Positions 1 to 8,581 of a stretch of DNA of 64,000 nt are shown here, piece after piece. The notes below the pieces were generated by a model that was given only the letters and a program-made list of their open reading frames with translations, did no database searches and was not told where the DNA came from. The translations under genes and the position numbers were made by a program. The stretch comes from UBA1140 sp964573285 (GTDB lineage: Bacteria; Campylobacterota; Campylobacteria; Campylobacterales; Sulfurovaceae): contig CAZNJD010000005.1 of assembly GCA_964573285.1 (NCBI GenBank), positions 22,387 through 86,386 on the forward strand, written 5' to 3'. Each line of letters starts with the position of its first letter. Within the stretch, counting starts at the first letter, position 1.

Positions 1-1
1 A

Positions 2-139
2 GTAGAGATAAATCCAAATTTTGTAAGAAAAAATGATATGAAATCTCTAACAGGTTCACCTAAAAAGTTATTTTCTATAATTGATGAGGTTAAACAAAAA
101 GAGTTTAGAGATACTCTAAGGGGTATGTTTGAAGCCTAA
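2..139 (+). CDS. C-terminal fragment of a probable NAD-dependent sugar-nucleotide dehydratase/reductase
   Basis: Only the last 45 codons are in the window; the frame is open from base 2 to the TAA at 137-139. The fragment has the pattern N-P-x-F-x-R-x-x-D near its start, then LTGSPKKL, then F-R-D-T-L about 13 residues later. This resembles the C-terminal helix region of extended short-chain dehydrogenases of the GDP-mannose 4,6-dehydratase / GDP-4-keto-6-deoxymannose reductase type. The family call is by pattern memory from a short piece and is tentative. It overlaps the downstream glycosyltransferase by 11 bases, so the two are probably co-transcribed, which fits a nucleotide-sugar role. Confidence 0.5.
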   Translation, partial: VEINPNFVRKNDMKSLTGSPKKLFSIIDEVKQKEFRDTLRGMFEA

Positions 140-1223
140 AATAGTTATTGATACAGTATCACTACTCTCTCCACTTACAGGTATTGGAAAATACACTTAT
201 GAGGTATCTTCTATATTAAAAGAGATAAACTATTTTAATATAGAATATTTCTATGGATACTACTCAAAAGAGTTAATAGAACTAACTACGCATCAAGGTG
301 TAAAAAATTTAAAATCAATTATAAGTAAATTTCCATTTATCAAAAAGATAGCTAGAGAGATACTATTTATCTCTAGTAGAGCTTTTGCTACCGATTATGA
401 TGTTTATTGGCAACCTAATTTTATACCAAATAGAGGTGTAAAAGCTAAAAAAATTGTTACTACCATTCATGATTTTTCATTTTTTTTACATAGAGATTTT
501 CATCCCCAAGAGACACTAGAATATTTTGATAATAGTTTTTATAAAAATATCTATAGAAGTGATATGATAATCACAGGTTCAAGCTACACAAAACAAGAGA
601 TATTAGATAGATTAGATTTTCAAGAGGATAAAATTAGAGTGATATATCATGGAGTAAATCATCATCTATTTAAAATCTATAAAGATATAGAATTAGATTT
701 TAAACTTCCACCTAAATTTATACTATCTGTCGGAAGTATAGAACCGAGAAAAAATCTTCTAGGACTACTAAAAGCATATAATCTTTTAGATAAAAATATA
801 AAAAATGAGTACAAATTAATATTGGTAGGATTTAAAGGATGGGAGAACCAAGAGATTATGGAGATTATAAATCAAAATAGAGACTCTATTAGGTATCTAG
901 GATTTATTAGCAATAGTGATTTAGCAAAAGTATATAACTTAGCCACATGTTTTGTATATCCATCTTTTTATGAAGGATTTGGATTACCAATAGTTGAAGC
1001 TATGGCTTGTGGAACTGCTGTTGTATCTTCTAACTCTTCATCTCTTCCTGAAGTTGGTGGTGATGCTGTTTTGTATTGTAATCCCCATAATATAAATGAA
1101 ATTAAACAAATGATAGAAAAACTCTTATCAGACAAATCTCTAAGAGAAAAGATGATTAAAAAAGGACTAAAACAGGCTCAACTCTTTAGTTTAGTTGGGA
1201 TAAATCAGCAAAGGAACATTTAG
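129..1223 (+). CDS. Family 4 glycosyltransferase, 3' end frameshifted
   Basis: A cytoplasmic or membrane-associated GT-B glycosyltransferase (GT4), likely transferring a sugar from a nucleotide donor to a lipid-linked polysaccharide intermediate. The N-terminal part carries the acceptor domain with a G-I-G-x-Y loop near residue 18. The donor domain has SVGSIEPRKNL (about residue 200) and the GT4 signature FYEGFGLPIVEAMACG with the E-x7-E pair (about residues 280-295). The TTG start at 129 is chosen because AGGGG lies 5 bases upstream. The final residues (LVGINQQRNI) are not family-like; two frames away the DNA encodes W-D-K-S-A-K-E-H-L and continues to a TAG at 1262-1264, the usual GT4 ending. 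A 5-bp duplication at 1185-1194 explains the shift; undamaged length would be about 376 residues. Confidence 0.85.
   Translation: MKPKIVIDTVSLLSPLTGIGKYTYEVSSILKEINYFNIEYFYGYYSKELIELTTHQGVKNLKSIISKFPFIKKIAREILFISSRAFATDYDVYWQPNFIPNRGVKAKKIVTTIHDFSFFLHRDFHPQETLEYFDNSFYKNIYRSDMIITGSSYTKQEILDRLDFQEDKIRVIYHGVNHHLFKIYKDIELDFKLPPKFILSVGSIEPRKNLLGLLKAYNLLDKNIKNEYKLILVGFKGWENQEIMEIINQNRDSIRYLGFISNSDLAKVYNLATCFVYPSFYEGFGLPIVEAMACGTAVVSSNSSSLPEVGGDAVLYCNPHNINEIKQMIEKLLSDKSLREKMIKKGLKQAQLFSLVGINQQRNI
1185..1194 (+). repeat. 5-bp tandem duplication (TTTAG x2) causing a frameshift
   Basis: TTTAG occurs twice in tandem inside the glycosyltransferase gene. Removing one copy joins the codons for F-S directly to TGG-GAT (W-D) and restores a typical GT4 C-terminus ending at 1264. 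It could be a real mutation, a slippage-prone switch or an assembly/sequencing error; the sequence alone cannot decide. Confidence 0.7.
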
Positions 1224-1260
1224 AAGTTTTTAAAGAGATATTAATAAATAGAAGTATTTT

Positions 1261-1917
1261 CTAGGAATTTTCTGCTCCTACGATAAAACTATGACCCGTT
1301 TCTGCTTCTATAGTAATAGTAAAACTATCATTAACTCCATCATTATCTTGGTCTGTTGACATTTGAAATGTCATATTACAATCTGTTGTCATTATATTTT
1401 GGAAATAAGGTTGATTATAATTACCATGGTGAGGTCTTCCTAAATAATCAAAGGCAATATATCGTCCACTAGCACTACATCCTCCACTTCTAATAACACT
1501 CTTAACTCCAGCTTTTCTTAATATAGATACATTAGGACTCTCATCTGCTGCTAAATCACTACAGTTACCATTTGTAAAGAGATATTTGCCATTAGCAGGG
1601 TCAATAGCTGATTCTGATTTATTAATACTTCCAAGTCTGTTTACATCTGAACCAACACGACTACTTAGGAAAGGGACACCACTACATTTTCTATATTCAA
1701 ATCGCCAATATGCCTTTTGCCAATTATCAGGACTATTTGGCAGATGCTTATTATCATTTAGAGCCAACTGTTGTGCTAATCGTATTTGAGACAAAATAGT
1801 ATCACTTGCCTCCTGCTTTAAATCTCTATCTATACTATCCATAGCAATTGAAGCTAAGATACCCAAAACAATAATAACAAAAACAAGCTCAATCATAGTA
1901 AATGCTGATTTTTTCAT
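1261..1917 (-). CDS. Type II secretion / type IV pilus-like pseudopilin (GspH/FimT-like)
   Basis: The N-terminus is a prepilin leader: a short basic stretch (MKKSA) then FTMIELVFVIIVLGILASIA, with the cleavage/methylation residue F and Glu at mature position 5, followed by the hydrophobic helix. The rest (residues 30-218) is a predicted globular periplasmic domain with four cysteines and a D-x-D-x-D-G stretch near residue 190 that could bind calcium, as in some major pseudopilins. It would be processed by a prepilin peptidase and assembled in a pilus or secretion pseudopilus. No other pilus gene is nearby, so the system it serves is unknown. Its TAG stop (1261-1263) overlaps the repaired stop of the convergent glycosyltransferase in a CTAG. 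Confidence 0.85.
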   Translation of the reverse strand: MKKSAFTMIELVFVIIVLGILASIAMDSIDRDLKQEASDTILSQIRLAQQLALNDNKHLPNSPDNWQKAYWRFEYRKCSGVPFLSSRVGSDVNRLGSINKSESAIDPANGKYLFTNGNCSDLAADESPNVSILRKAGVKSVIRSGGCSASGRYIAFDYLGRPHHGNYNQPYFQNIMTTDCNMTFQMSTDQDNDGVNDSFTITIEAETGHSFIVGAENS

Positions 1918-2002
1918 AAATAAGAACCTTGGTATAATTTAATTTTATAAATTATACCATAGGTTTAAGAAGATTTTAATTATTTAAATTAAAATATTTG
2001 GA

Positions 2003-3820
2003 CTAAATCTCATCAGCCTCTTGAACATCATATAAAATATCATCCATTGGATGGCGATACATAGGCATAGCTAATCTTTTTTCATCTAGGACATGACCAA
2101 TAAATCCGATTGAACGACCAACAATAAAGAATGCATTCAGAGTTCCACTTTCAATAAACTCATTAATTTCTTCTTCTGGATAACCTAAAGCTCTCCACAT
2201 ATCAACCATTAAGATACCAATAGTTCCATCAACATTAAGAATTAAGTTCTCTTTTTTAGATGTTGTCAACGCCTCAACTGTTCTTGCATAATCAAGTAGT
2301 GGTGTTGATGGGAAATTATCTTTTGCAAAATTCATAAGACCTGTAACTCTTAGGTCTGGATTTTTAAGTGACTTAATTCTATGTCCGATACCTGGAATTG
2401 GTACACCCTCACCTTTCATATATTTTAAAAATTCTGTAGGTGTTAAACTATTATCATCAGCATATTTGAAATATTTAGCTGCACCATCAATAGCACCACC
2501 AAATCTAGGTCCAATAGTTAGAAGTCCTGTTACAAGTGACTCGACAACACTCTTACCTGCTCTTGCTGTTACTTTTGCATTATGCGCTCCACTTACTGCT
2601 GGTCCATGGTCTGCAACGGTTTTAATAACTGTTTCGATAAACTCTGTAGCCCATTTTGGATACTGTTTTTTGAACCATAAAAGTGAAATAACATCACCAA
2701 TACCTTTTCCTGTATCAGGTGTTGCTACACTTGATATTGGGAAACCTGCATATGTTGCCTCTTCTCCTCTATCATCAGAAATTGTACAGATAAACTGTTT
2801 ACTTCTTCTAACTTTTGGAATAATTTTAAGTTCAGGCTCTACAATCTCACCAATTATACCTTCTTCTTTTAATCTTCCAAATACATCTGCAATAGTTGCT
2901 GGTAAAGCATTAAATGATTCAGGTACATAAATTCCTGCTTCAGCCATTGCTTTATTTTTATAAGCAGCTGTTTCAGCATCTGCATTAGCACTAGCACCTG
3001 CATGACCAAACTGTACTCCACTACTGAAGTGTTTTGCAATTGTACCAATACACCAAGCAATAACTGGTTTAGTAATTCTACCATCTTTAATAGCTTCGAT
3101 TATTTTATACTCTTCTGTACCACCAACTTCACCAAGAAGTATCATATATTTTACATCTGGGTTCTCTTGCATTCGTAACATATTATCAATAAATACAGAA
3201 CCTACAAATCTATCTCCACCAATAGCAACACCCTCTGCAATACCATCAGCATTAATAGCGATAATATTACTCAACTCATTAAATAGACCACCTGAACGAG
3301 TCACAAGTCCACATGAACCTGCACGATGGAGTTTAGAATTTATGATATTTTCAATAGTTCCACCAATATTAGCGATTTTAAATGCACCTGGAGCAATAGC
3401 ACCAACAGTAGCAGGTCCAATTACGGTAACTCCTGCATCTCTAGCTGCTTGGTTCATAACTCTAGCAAGTCTCTCAGGAATACCCTCTGCTGTTACCATA
3501 ATTGAACGGAATTGTCCTTTAATAGCGATAGCTTCCATAACAACATCATAAGCTGTTCTAAATGATGCAAAATTCAATAAAACATCTGCTTGAGGCTGTT
3601 CTGCTACTGCATCAGCTGTTGTTTTATAAAGAGGAACCATAATTTCATCTGATCCATAAAAAAACTTCTCAAATTTATTTCCACTTGTTGGTGCTACAAT
3701 TCCTGCAACTGATGGTTTATCTCTACCAATAGTATAGTCATAATCTAACATTCTTTGGATAGCTGTTTTGTTGTTATTCCAAAAAATTGCTTGTGTATCT
3801 TTAGTATATAATTTACTCAT
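2003..3820 (-). CDS. aclA: ATP-citrate lyase, large (alpha) subunit
   Basis: With AclB it cleaves citrate, using ATP and CoA, to acetyl-CoA and oxaloacetate, the key step of the reductive TCA cycle. The 605 residues match the C-terminal half of animal ACLY: a CoA-binding/succinyl-CoA-synthetase-alpha-like part with the phosphohistidine loop FGHAGA (His273), then a citrate-synthase-like domain (about 340-605) with DHGPAVSGAH (His405) and GIGHR (His480). Length is as in Chlorobium-type AclA. It lies 15 bp downstream of aclB with a good ribosome site, forming the operon aclB-aclA. The catalytic residues I can check are all present. Confidence 0.97.
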   Translation of the reverse strand: MSKLYTKDTQAIFWNNNKTAIQRMLDYDYTIGRDKPSVAGIVAPTSGNKFEKFFYGSDEIMVPLYKTTADAVAEQPQADVLLNFASFRTAYDVVMEAIAIKGQFRSIMVTAEGIPERLARVMNQAARDAGVTVIGPATVGAIAPGAFKIANIGGTIENIINSKLHRAGSCGLVTRSGGLFNELSNIIAINADGIAEGVAIGGDRFVGSVFIDNMLRMQENPDVKYMILLGEVGGTEEYKIIEAIKDGRITKPVIAWCIGTIAKHFSSGVQFGHAGASANADAETAAYKNKAMAEAGIYVPESFNALPATIADVFGRLKEEGIIGEIVEPELKIIPKVRRSKQFICTISDDRGEEATYAGFPISSVATPDTGKGIGDVISLLWFKKQYPKWATEFIETVIKTVADHGPAVSGAHNAKVTARAGKSVVESLVTGLLTIGPRFGGAIDGAAKYFKYADDNSLTPTEFLKYMKGEGVPIPGIGHRIKSLKNPDLRVTGLMNFAKDNFPSTPLLDYARTVEALTTSKKENLILNVDGTIGILMVDMWRALGYPEEEINEFIESGTLNAFFIVGRSIGFIGHVLDEKRLAMPMYRHPMDDILYDVQEADEI

Positions 3821-3835
3821 CTGCTTCTCCTGCCC

Positions 3836-5146
3836 TTACTTCTCTAATGCCATTCTAACAATGTCAGTGACATGTGTCTCTGGTCCATAAACATGAATAT
3901 CAAGACCTAATCTATCTGCTGCTTCTTTAATATCTTTTAAACCTTTTTCATAATTTGGTCCACCTCTTCTTACATAAATAACTGTTTTATGTGCTTTTAA
4001 CTTATCTGCATAAATTTCAAATGCTTGGATAATACCTGTAAATGTTTTAGCTACATCTGTAAAGTTTGCAATAGCACCACCAATGATAAGTACTTTTCCT
4101 CTAGGGTCATCATATCTTGTCATAAGGTCAAAGATAGTCTCTGCATAAAATTTAGTCTCACCTGTTGTTGGACCTCCACTATACTCACCATAGTTTGCCA
4201 AATCTTCAACACCTGCAAAATCAGCAATAGTATCAGCATAAACAACTGATGCACCACCACCTGCAACCATTGTCCAAATTCGACCAGTTGGGTTAAGAAT
4301 AGTTAACTTCAATGAAGCACCTGACTTACTATCAGCTTCTGCAATAGCTTTCTCTTCAACTGATTGGTCTTCCATACCAAATGATGTTGGAAATTCTATA
4401 TCACCCCAAGCATCTCTCATCATAAATCCTGCAGTATCATCAAGTCGTGCCACAAGGTCAAGAATAGCCATCTCACCATTATCAAGCATAACTATTGGAT
4501 TGATTTCAAGATATGCGAAATTCATATCTCTATAGAATTTAAAAAATTGAATAGCAAATGATGCAAATGCTGTTTTGTTAGTATCTGGAATATCAGTAGG
4601 AATATGTGCTTTTACCACTTTTTCCATATCAGCATCTGACATATTAATTGGAATATGAACCTCATTAACTTTATCATCCCAACCCTCTTCAACTTCCATG
4701 CCGCCTTCTGCTGACATGAAAAGGACATCATCTTCACCAACAGTTGTTGCAGAGATATAATACTCTTGTTCTTGTGTATGAGGAGTAAATGGCTCAATAA
4801 TAAAATGTGTTAAATGACCTTTTTCTCCAGAAAGAAGTGTTACCTCATGTGACTGTTTTTCATCAATCCAATTTGCAGCCTCTTCTAAAGTAACATCACC
4901 TGGTTTGGTTGTTCTAAACAAAACAAGGTCATTTTTACCTCTTTTCCCAAATAACATATCAGGCTTAGCAACCAAAGCTTCTTGATTTAGCCATTCAAAG
5001 CCATGTTCTTTTGCTTTTTCTCTTAATTCATCTCCACTAGTAACCAATACTGATTTAAATCCATAATGAAAACCATCAAAATATTCGTTCCAATGTCTGG
5101 CAAATATTGCTTTACCATCATATTCTCTAATCGCTTTTTGAGCCAT
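3836..5146 (-). CDS. aclB: ATP-citrate lyase, small (beta) subunit
   Basis: The ATP-grasp subunit of ATP-citrate lyase, partner of AclA. The 436 residues follow the N-terminal half of animal ACLY: an ATP-grasp fold (about 1-240) with the metal-binding YLEINP motif, and a succinyl-CoA-synthetase-like citrate-binding domain (about 250-436) with KSGASLKLT, GRIWTMVAGGGASV, NYGEYSGGP and VRRGGPNY. First gene of the aclBA operon; AGGAG stands 6 bases before the ATG. With AclA it indicates autotrophy by the reverse TCA cycle, although the other cycle enzymes are outside the window. Confidence 0.97.
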   Translation of the reverse strand: MAQKAIREYDGKAIFARHWNEYFDGFHYGFKSVLVTSGDELREKAKEHGFEWLNQEALVAKPDMLFGKRGKNDLVLFRTTKPGDVTLEEAANWIDEKQSHEVTLLSGEKGHLTHFIIEPFTPHTQEQEYYISATTVGEDDVLFMSAEGGMEVEEGWDDKVNEVHIPINMSDADMEKVVKAHIPTDIPDTNKTAFASFAIQFFKFYRDMNFAYLEINPIVMLDNGEMAILDLVARLDDTAGFMMRDAWGDIEFPTSFGMEDQSVEEKAIAEADSKSGASLKLTILNPTGRIWTMVAGGGASVVYADTIADFAGVEDLANYGEYSGGPTTGETKFYAETIFDLMTRYDDPRGKVLIIGGAIANFTDVAKTFTGIIQAFEIYADKLKAHKTVIYVRRGGPNYEKGLKDIKEAADRLGLDIHVYGPETHVTDIVRMALEK

Positions 5147-5176
5147 TGAGTTCTCCTTTATTGAATGTGTTGCGTA

Positions 5177-5182
5177 ATTCTA
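5177..5182 (-). promoter_or_regulatory. Probable -10 box of aclBA
   Basis: On the minus strand TAGAAT lies 31-36 bases before the aclB ATG in a 91-bp gap after the preceding minus-strand gene. The upstream region consists of A/T tracts with no clear -35, as is common for sigma-70 promoters in Campylobacterota. Inference from position and consensus only. Confidence 0.4.
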
Positions 5183-5237
5183 CCATTAGGTGAGTATATT
5201 TTATATTTTTGATACGAATTGTCACTATAAGTTTTAT

Positions 5238-6347
5238 TTAATTGTGTATTTTAGGAACATCTATATCTTTGCACTCATCTATCCCATAATATTTTAATTG
5301 ATACTGCATTTTTTCGCGTTTTGCAGTGTAACAATTTTGCCCTATTTGGGATAATTTTAATTTCATCCAATATGGTTTATAGAATGGATAAGCAAAATGT
5401 TCTGTTTTGTCTTTAAGTAGAAAAAAAAGAGGTTTATGAAATACAATAATCAAAGAGCTAAAGAGTAATGAACCCATAACAATTTTATACCCCGATCTAT
5501 AACCTTTTTGAAATTGAGGTAACCTAACTAATAGAGTTTTATGATATATAACTAACATTAAAACAACAGCTACGATAACATAAGGAGCAAAATCTGTCAT
5601 AATAACCCTTTGACGCAAAGAGAGTAGAACAGAGAGAATAAATGCAGTAAAAGATATGTACCATAATATATCCTTTTTCTCACGAAGCCATATTCGATAT
5701 AGTGCATAAAAAAAGTAGATAAATACCAAAGGAGAAAAAAGAGCTACATAGAGTCCCAAAAGCTCCAAAAATTTACCTTTTGGTTTACCTCCAATATCTA
5801 ATCCATTAAAATACAATAAGCTAATAGCCGTAAATATTATAGATATAGCAAATAGTTTACTATCTCGTTTAAATGCAAAATAAAGAGATAAAGAGATAAA
5901 GAAGATAATAGAAGCATCATGAACAAACAGAAGTAGAAGCATAACAACTCCCTCCCCTACTATCTGTTTTTTATTATGTAATATAATAAACACCAAAACC
6001 AATGTAATAACAAACACAGCAATATTAACTATCACTGATGCTGTAATAATACCAGGTAATAGTGCAAAAATTGTTGTAGCCAGATAACTATCATCATCTC
6101 TCTTAAAATATATTTTACTCATTAAAAAAAAGAGATATATATTCAAAAGACCAAATAATAAAAAAGGTAAACGAAAATCCAATCCATTATTGAAATATCC
6201 TTCAAATAAATGAGTAGCATAGTGTAATAATTTAGTATCAGTATAAAAAACTTTTGCTTCATTTGGACCAATAGGCAACTCTATGGCTAAATAAAATAGT
6301 GCTATTACATACAAGAATATAAATAGATAGAATTGTCTATTTGTCAT
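5238..6347 (-). CDS. Polytopic membrane protein, possible GT-C glycosyltransferase relative
   Basis: A 369-residue protein with about nine hydrophobic segments and a short soluble C-terminus (about 310-369). The first loop has P-N-E-A-x-x-F, followed later by F-R-L-P-F-L-L-F-G, the arrangement seen in GT39/ArnT-type GT-C enzymes, where an acidic residue in the first periplasmic loop is catalytic. It is shorter than ArnT relatives (about 500 residues), so it could be a diverged or reduced member. It is transcribed away from the PAP2-GT39-GT2 cluster and shares a 102-bp intergenic region with it. I do not recognise a named family; the GT-C link is inference. Confidence 0.55.
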   Translation of the reverse strand: MTNRQFYLFIFLYVIALFYLAIELPIGPNEAKVFYTDTKLLHYATHLFEGYFNNGLDFRLPFLLFGLLNIYLFFLMSKIYFKRDDDSYLATTIFALLPGIITASVIVNIAVFVITLVLVFIILHNKKQIVGEGVVMLLLLFVHDASIIFFISLSLYFAFKRDSKLFAISIIFTAISLLYFNGLDIGGKPKGKFLELLGLYVALFSPLVFIYFFYALYRIWLREKKDILWYISFTAFILSVLLSLRQRVIMTDFAPYVIVAVVLMLVIYHKTLLVRLPQFQKGYRSGYKIVMGSLLFSSLIIVFHKPLFFLLKDKTEHFAYPFYKPYWMKLKLSQIGQNCYTAKREKMQYQLKYYGIDECKDIDVPKIHN

Positions 6348-6449
6348 ATTTGACCTTTGATATTTAAAATAAAAAGCATTTTAACACAAATTTAAAAAAA
6401 ATGTGATACTATTTTTAGAATTTTTCATAAGTTATCCCTAAGGTTTTTA

Positions 6450-7052
6450 ATGTTCAAAACAACAGAGTACATATTTTTTATACTAACAGTTATTATAACT
6501 ATTCTATTATACCAATTTGCAGATAAGCAGATTGCTACATATTTTTATACACTACCTCATCATGGGATTAAAGAGTTTTTTCATTTTATGACTAGATTTG
6601 GCAAAAGTGAATGGTATCTTATCCCATCTATTTTACTATTTTGGTATTTTAGAAAAAAAGAGCAGAGAAGATATGCCTCTATGGCTCTATATATCTTTAT
6701 GACAAATATTATAGCAGGAGTTGTTGTTTGGTTTATCAAAGTTCCTTTTGGACGGATGCGACCTGAATTCTATCTAAAAGATAATCTATATGGTTTTGAG
6801 TGGTTTGAAATAAATCATAAAATAACCTCTTTTCCATCAGGACATACAATTACTGCTATATCAACTGCCGTTGGATTGAGTCTGCTTTTTCCAAAATATA
6901 AGTATATCTTTATCTCTTTTGGTATTATAGTAGCACTAAGTAGAGTTGTAGGAACAGAACACTTTATGAGTGATGTTGTTTTTGCCTCTTTTTTGGGGAC
7001 TATGGTAGCTACTCTTTTATATCCATATTATTTGAAAAAGGAGTCATTATGA
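6450..7052 (+). CDS. PAP2-family membrane phosphatase
   Basis: A 200-residue inner-membrane protein with about six hydrophobic segments and all three PAP2 motifs: K-x6-R-P (Lys97, Arg104-Pro105), P-S-G-H (129-132) and S-R-x5-H-x3-D (Ser164, Arg165, His171, Asp175). The family removes phosphate from lipid phosphates such as undecaprenyl diphosphate, phosphatidylglycerol phosphate or lipid A. It overlaps the next gene by ATGA, so it likely works with the polyprenyl-phosphate-sugar enzymes downstream, either recycling the carrier lipid or trimming lipid A. The substrate cannot be read from the sequence. Confidence 0.9.
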   Translation: MFKTTEYIFFILTVIITILLYQFADKQIATYFYTLPHHGIKEFFHFMTRFGKSEWYLIPSILLFWYFRKKEQRRYASMALYIFMTNIIAGVVVWFIKVPFGRMRPEFYLKDNLYGFEWFEINHKITSFPSGHTITAISTAVGLSLLFPKYKYIFISFGIIVALSRVVGTEHFMSDVVFASFLGTMVATLLYPYYLKKESL

Positions 7053-8581
7053 ATGTTGATATAGAAAAAAAGGCTATTCCTATTTTACTATTTTTTATAC
7101 TTATAGCTTTCTTTATTCCACTATCTCTAGCTCCTCTATTTGACCTTGATGAGGGTGCATTTAGTGAAGCAACTAGAGAGATGTTGGTAGGTAAAGATTA
7201 TATAACCACTTATCTAAATGGAGAGTTACGATTTGATAAACCTATCCTAATCTATTGGTTTCAACTCTTAAGTATTAAAACATTTGGACTAAATGAGTTT
7301 GCACTTAGATTTCCATCAGCTATTGCAGGAGCTTTCTGGGCTGGAGGTATTTATCTTTTTAGCAAAAAACTATTTAATATCAAAATAGCATTTTTTGCCA
7401 CTCTATTTATGATTAGCTCACTACAGATAAATATGATTGCCAAAGCATCAATTGCTGACTCACTACTCAATCTATGTATAGCTCTATCTATGTTTGGGAT
7501 ATATCTATTTTTCCATAATAGAGAGAATAGATATGTATATTGGACATTTCTATTTATAGCCCTTGGGACATTAACCAAAGGACCTATCGCTATTATGATA
7601 CCTCTTATAGTTAGTCTGATACTCTTTATCACTAAAAAAGAGTTTAAACTATGGCTCAAAATGGTTTTTAACCCTATAGGTATTTTAATCTTTTTAGTTG
7701 TTGCCCTACCTTGGTATATAGCTGAATATATAGCACAAGGAGAACTATTTATTGATGGCTTTTTCTTTAAACATAACCTAAGCCGTTTTAGCTCTCCAAT
7801 GGAAGCACATAGTGGAAGTATATTTTATTTTATACCTGTACTTATTGTTGGTATGATGCCTTTTACCTATTTTGTTATCAAAGCTATTAGTAGAGTAAAA
7901 AGCTATATAAAAGATGATTTAAAGCTATATTTATTTATATGGTTTGCTTTTGTATTTATATTTTTCTCTTTTTCTGGAACGAAACTACCTCACTATATAA
8001 TATATGGTTATACTCCTATGTTTATTTTATCTGCTTTATATATAAATAATTTTAATAAAAAATGGTTGATATATCCACTTATAGGTTTTTTGATACTCTT
8101 GCTATTTTTACCTGATATTGCCACCATATTACAAGAGTCTATAAGAGATAAATTAGCTGTGATACTTATCCAAACTGCTTATAATACATTTGATATATGG
8201 TATAGAGTATCAATTATACTACTAATTATATTTCTAATTTGGGTCTATAGAAAAGTAAAATCCAATGATACTATACTCCTATTAGTGGCTCTATCTATGA
8301 TAATTATAGTCAATTATATTACTATACCAACTTATGGAAAACTAATGCAACAACCTATCAAAGAGGCAGGACTATTAGCCAAAAATAGAGGATATAAAGA
8401 TATAATTTCATATAAAGTAAATACTCCATCATTTAATGTATATTATGAGGGTTTAGTCTCTAAAGCCAAACCCCAAATAGGAGATATAGTATTTACCAAA
8501 GTTCCAAAACTAAAAGATTTCAAAGCATACCAAACACTCTATAGAAAAAATGGATTTGCACTAATAAAGGTAGAAAAATAA
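7049..8581 (+). CDS. ArnT/PMT-like GT39 glycosyltransferase
   Basis: A 510-residue integral membrane protein with about a dozen hydrophobic helices. The first loop has DLDEGAFSEATREML, the acidic motif of the dolichyl-phosphate-mannose mannosyltransferase/ArnT family, then RFDKPILIYW and LRFPSA, both family landmarks. Such enzymes take a sugar from a polyprenyl-phosphate carrier on the periplasmic face and transfer it to lipid A or protein. The next gene, overlapping by one base (TAATG), encodes a GT2 synthase of the type that makes the polyprenyl-phosphate sugar, so donor supply and transfer are encoded together. The acceptor is unknown. Confidence 0.9.
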   Translation: MNVDIEKKAIPILLFFILIAFFIPLSLAPLFDLDEGAFSEATREMLVGKDYITTYLNGELRFDKPILIYWFQLLSIKTFGLNEFALRFPSAIAGAFWAGGIYLFSKKLFNIKIAFFATLFMISSLQINMIAKASIADSLLNLCIALSMFGIYLFFHNRENRYVYWTFLFIALGTLTKGPIAIMIPLIVSLILFITKKEFKLWLKMVFNPIGILIFLVVALPWYIAEYIAQGELFIDGFFFKHNLSRFSSPMEAHSGSIFYFIPVLIVGMMPFTYFVIKAISRVKSYIKDDLKLYLFIWFAFVFIFFSFSGTKLPHYIIYGYTPMFILSALYINNFNKKWLIYPLIGFLILLLFLPDIATILQESIRDKLAVILIQTAYNTFDIWYRVSIILLIIFLIWVYRKVKSNDTILLLVALSMIIIVNYITIPTYGKLMQQPIKEAGLLAKNRGYKDIISYKVNTPSFNVYYEGLVSKAKPQIGDIVFTKVPKLKDFKAYQTLYRKNGFALIKVEK

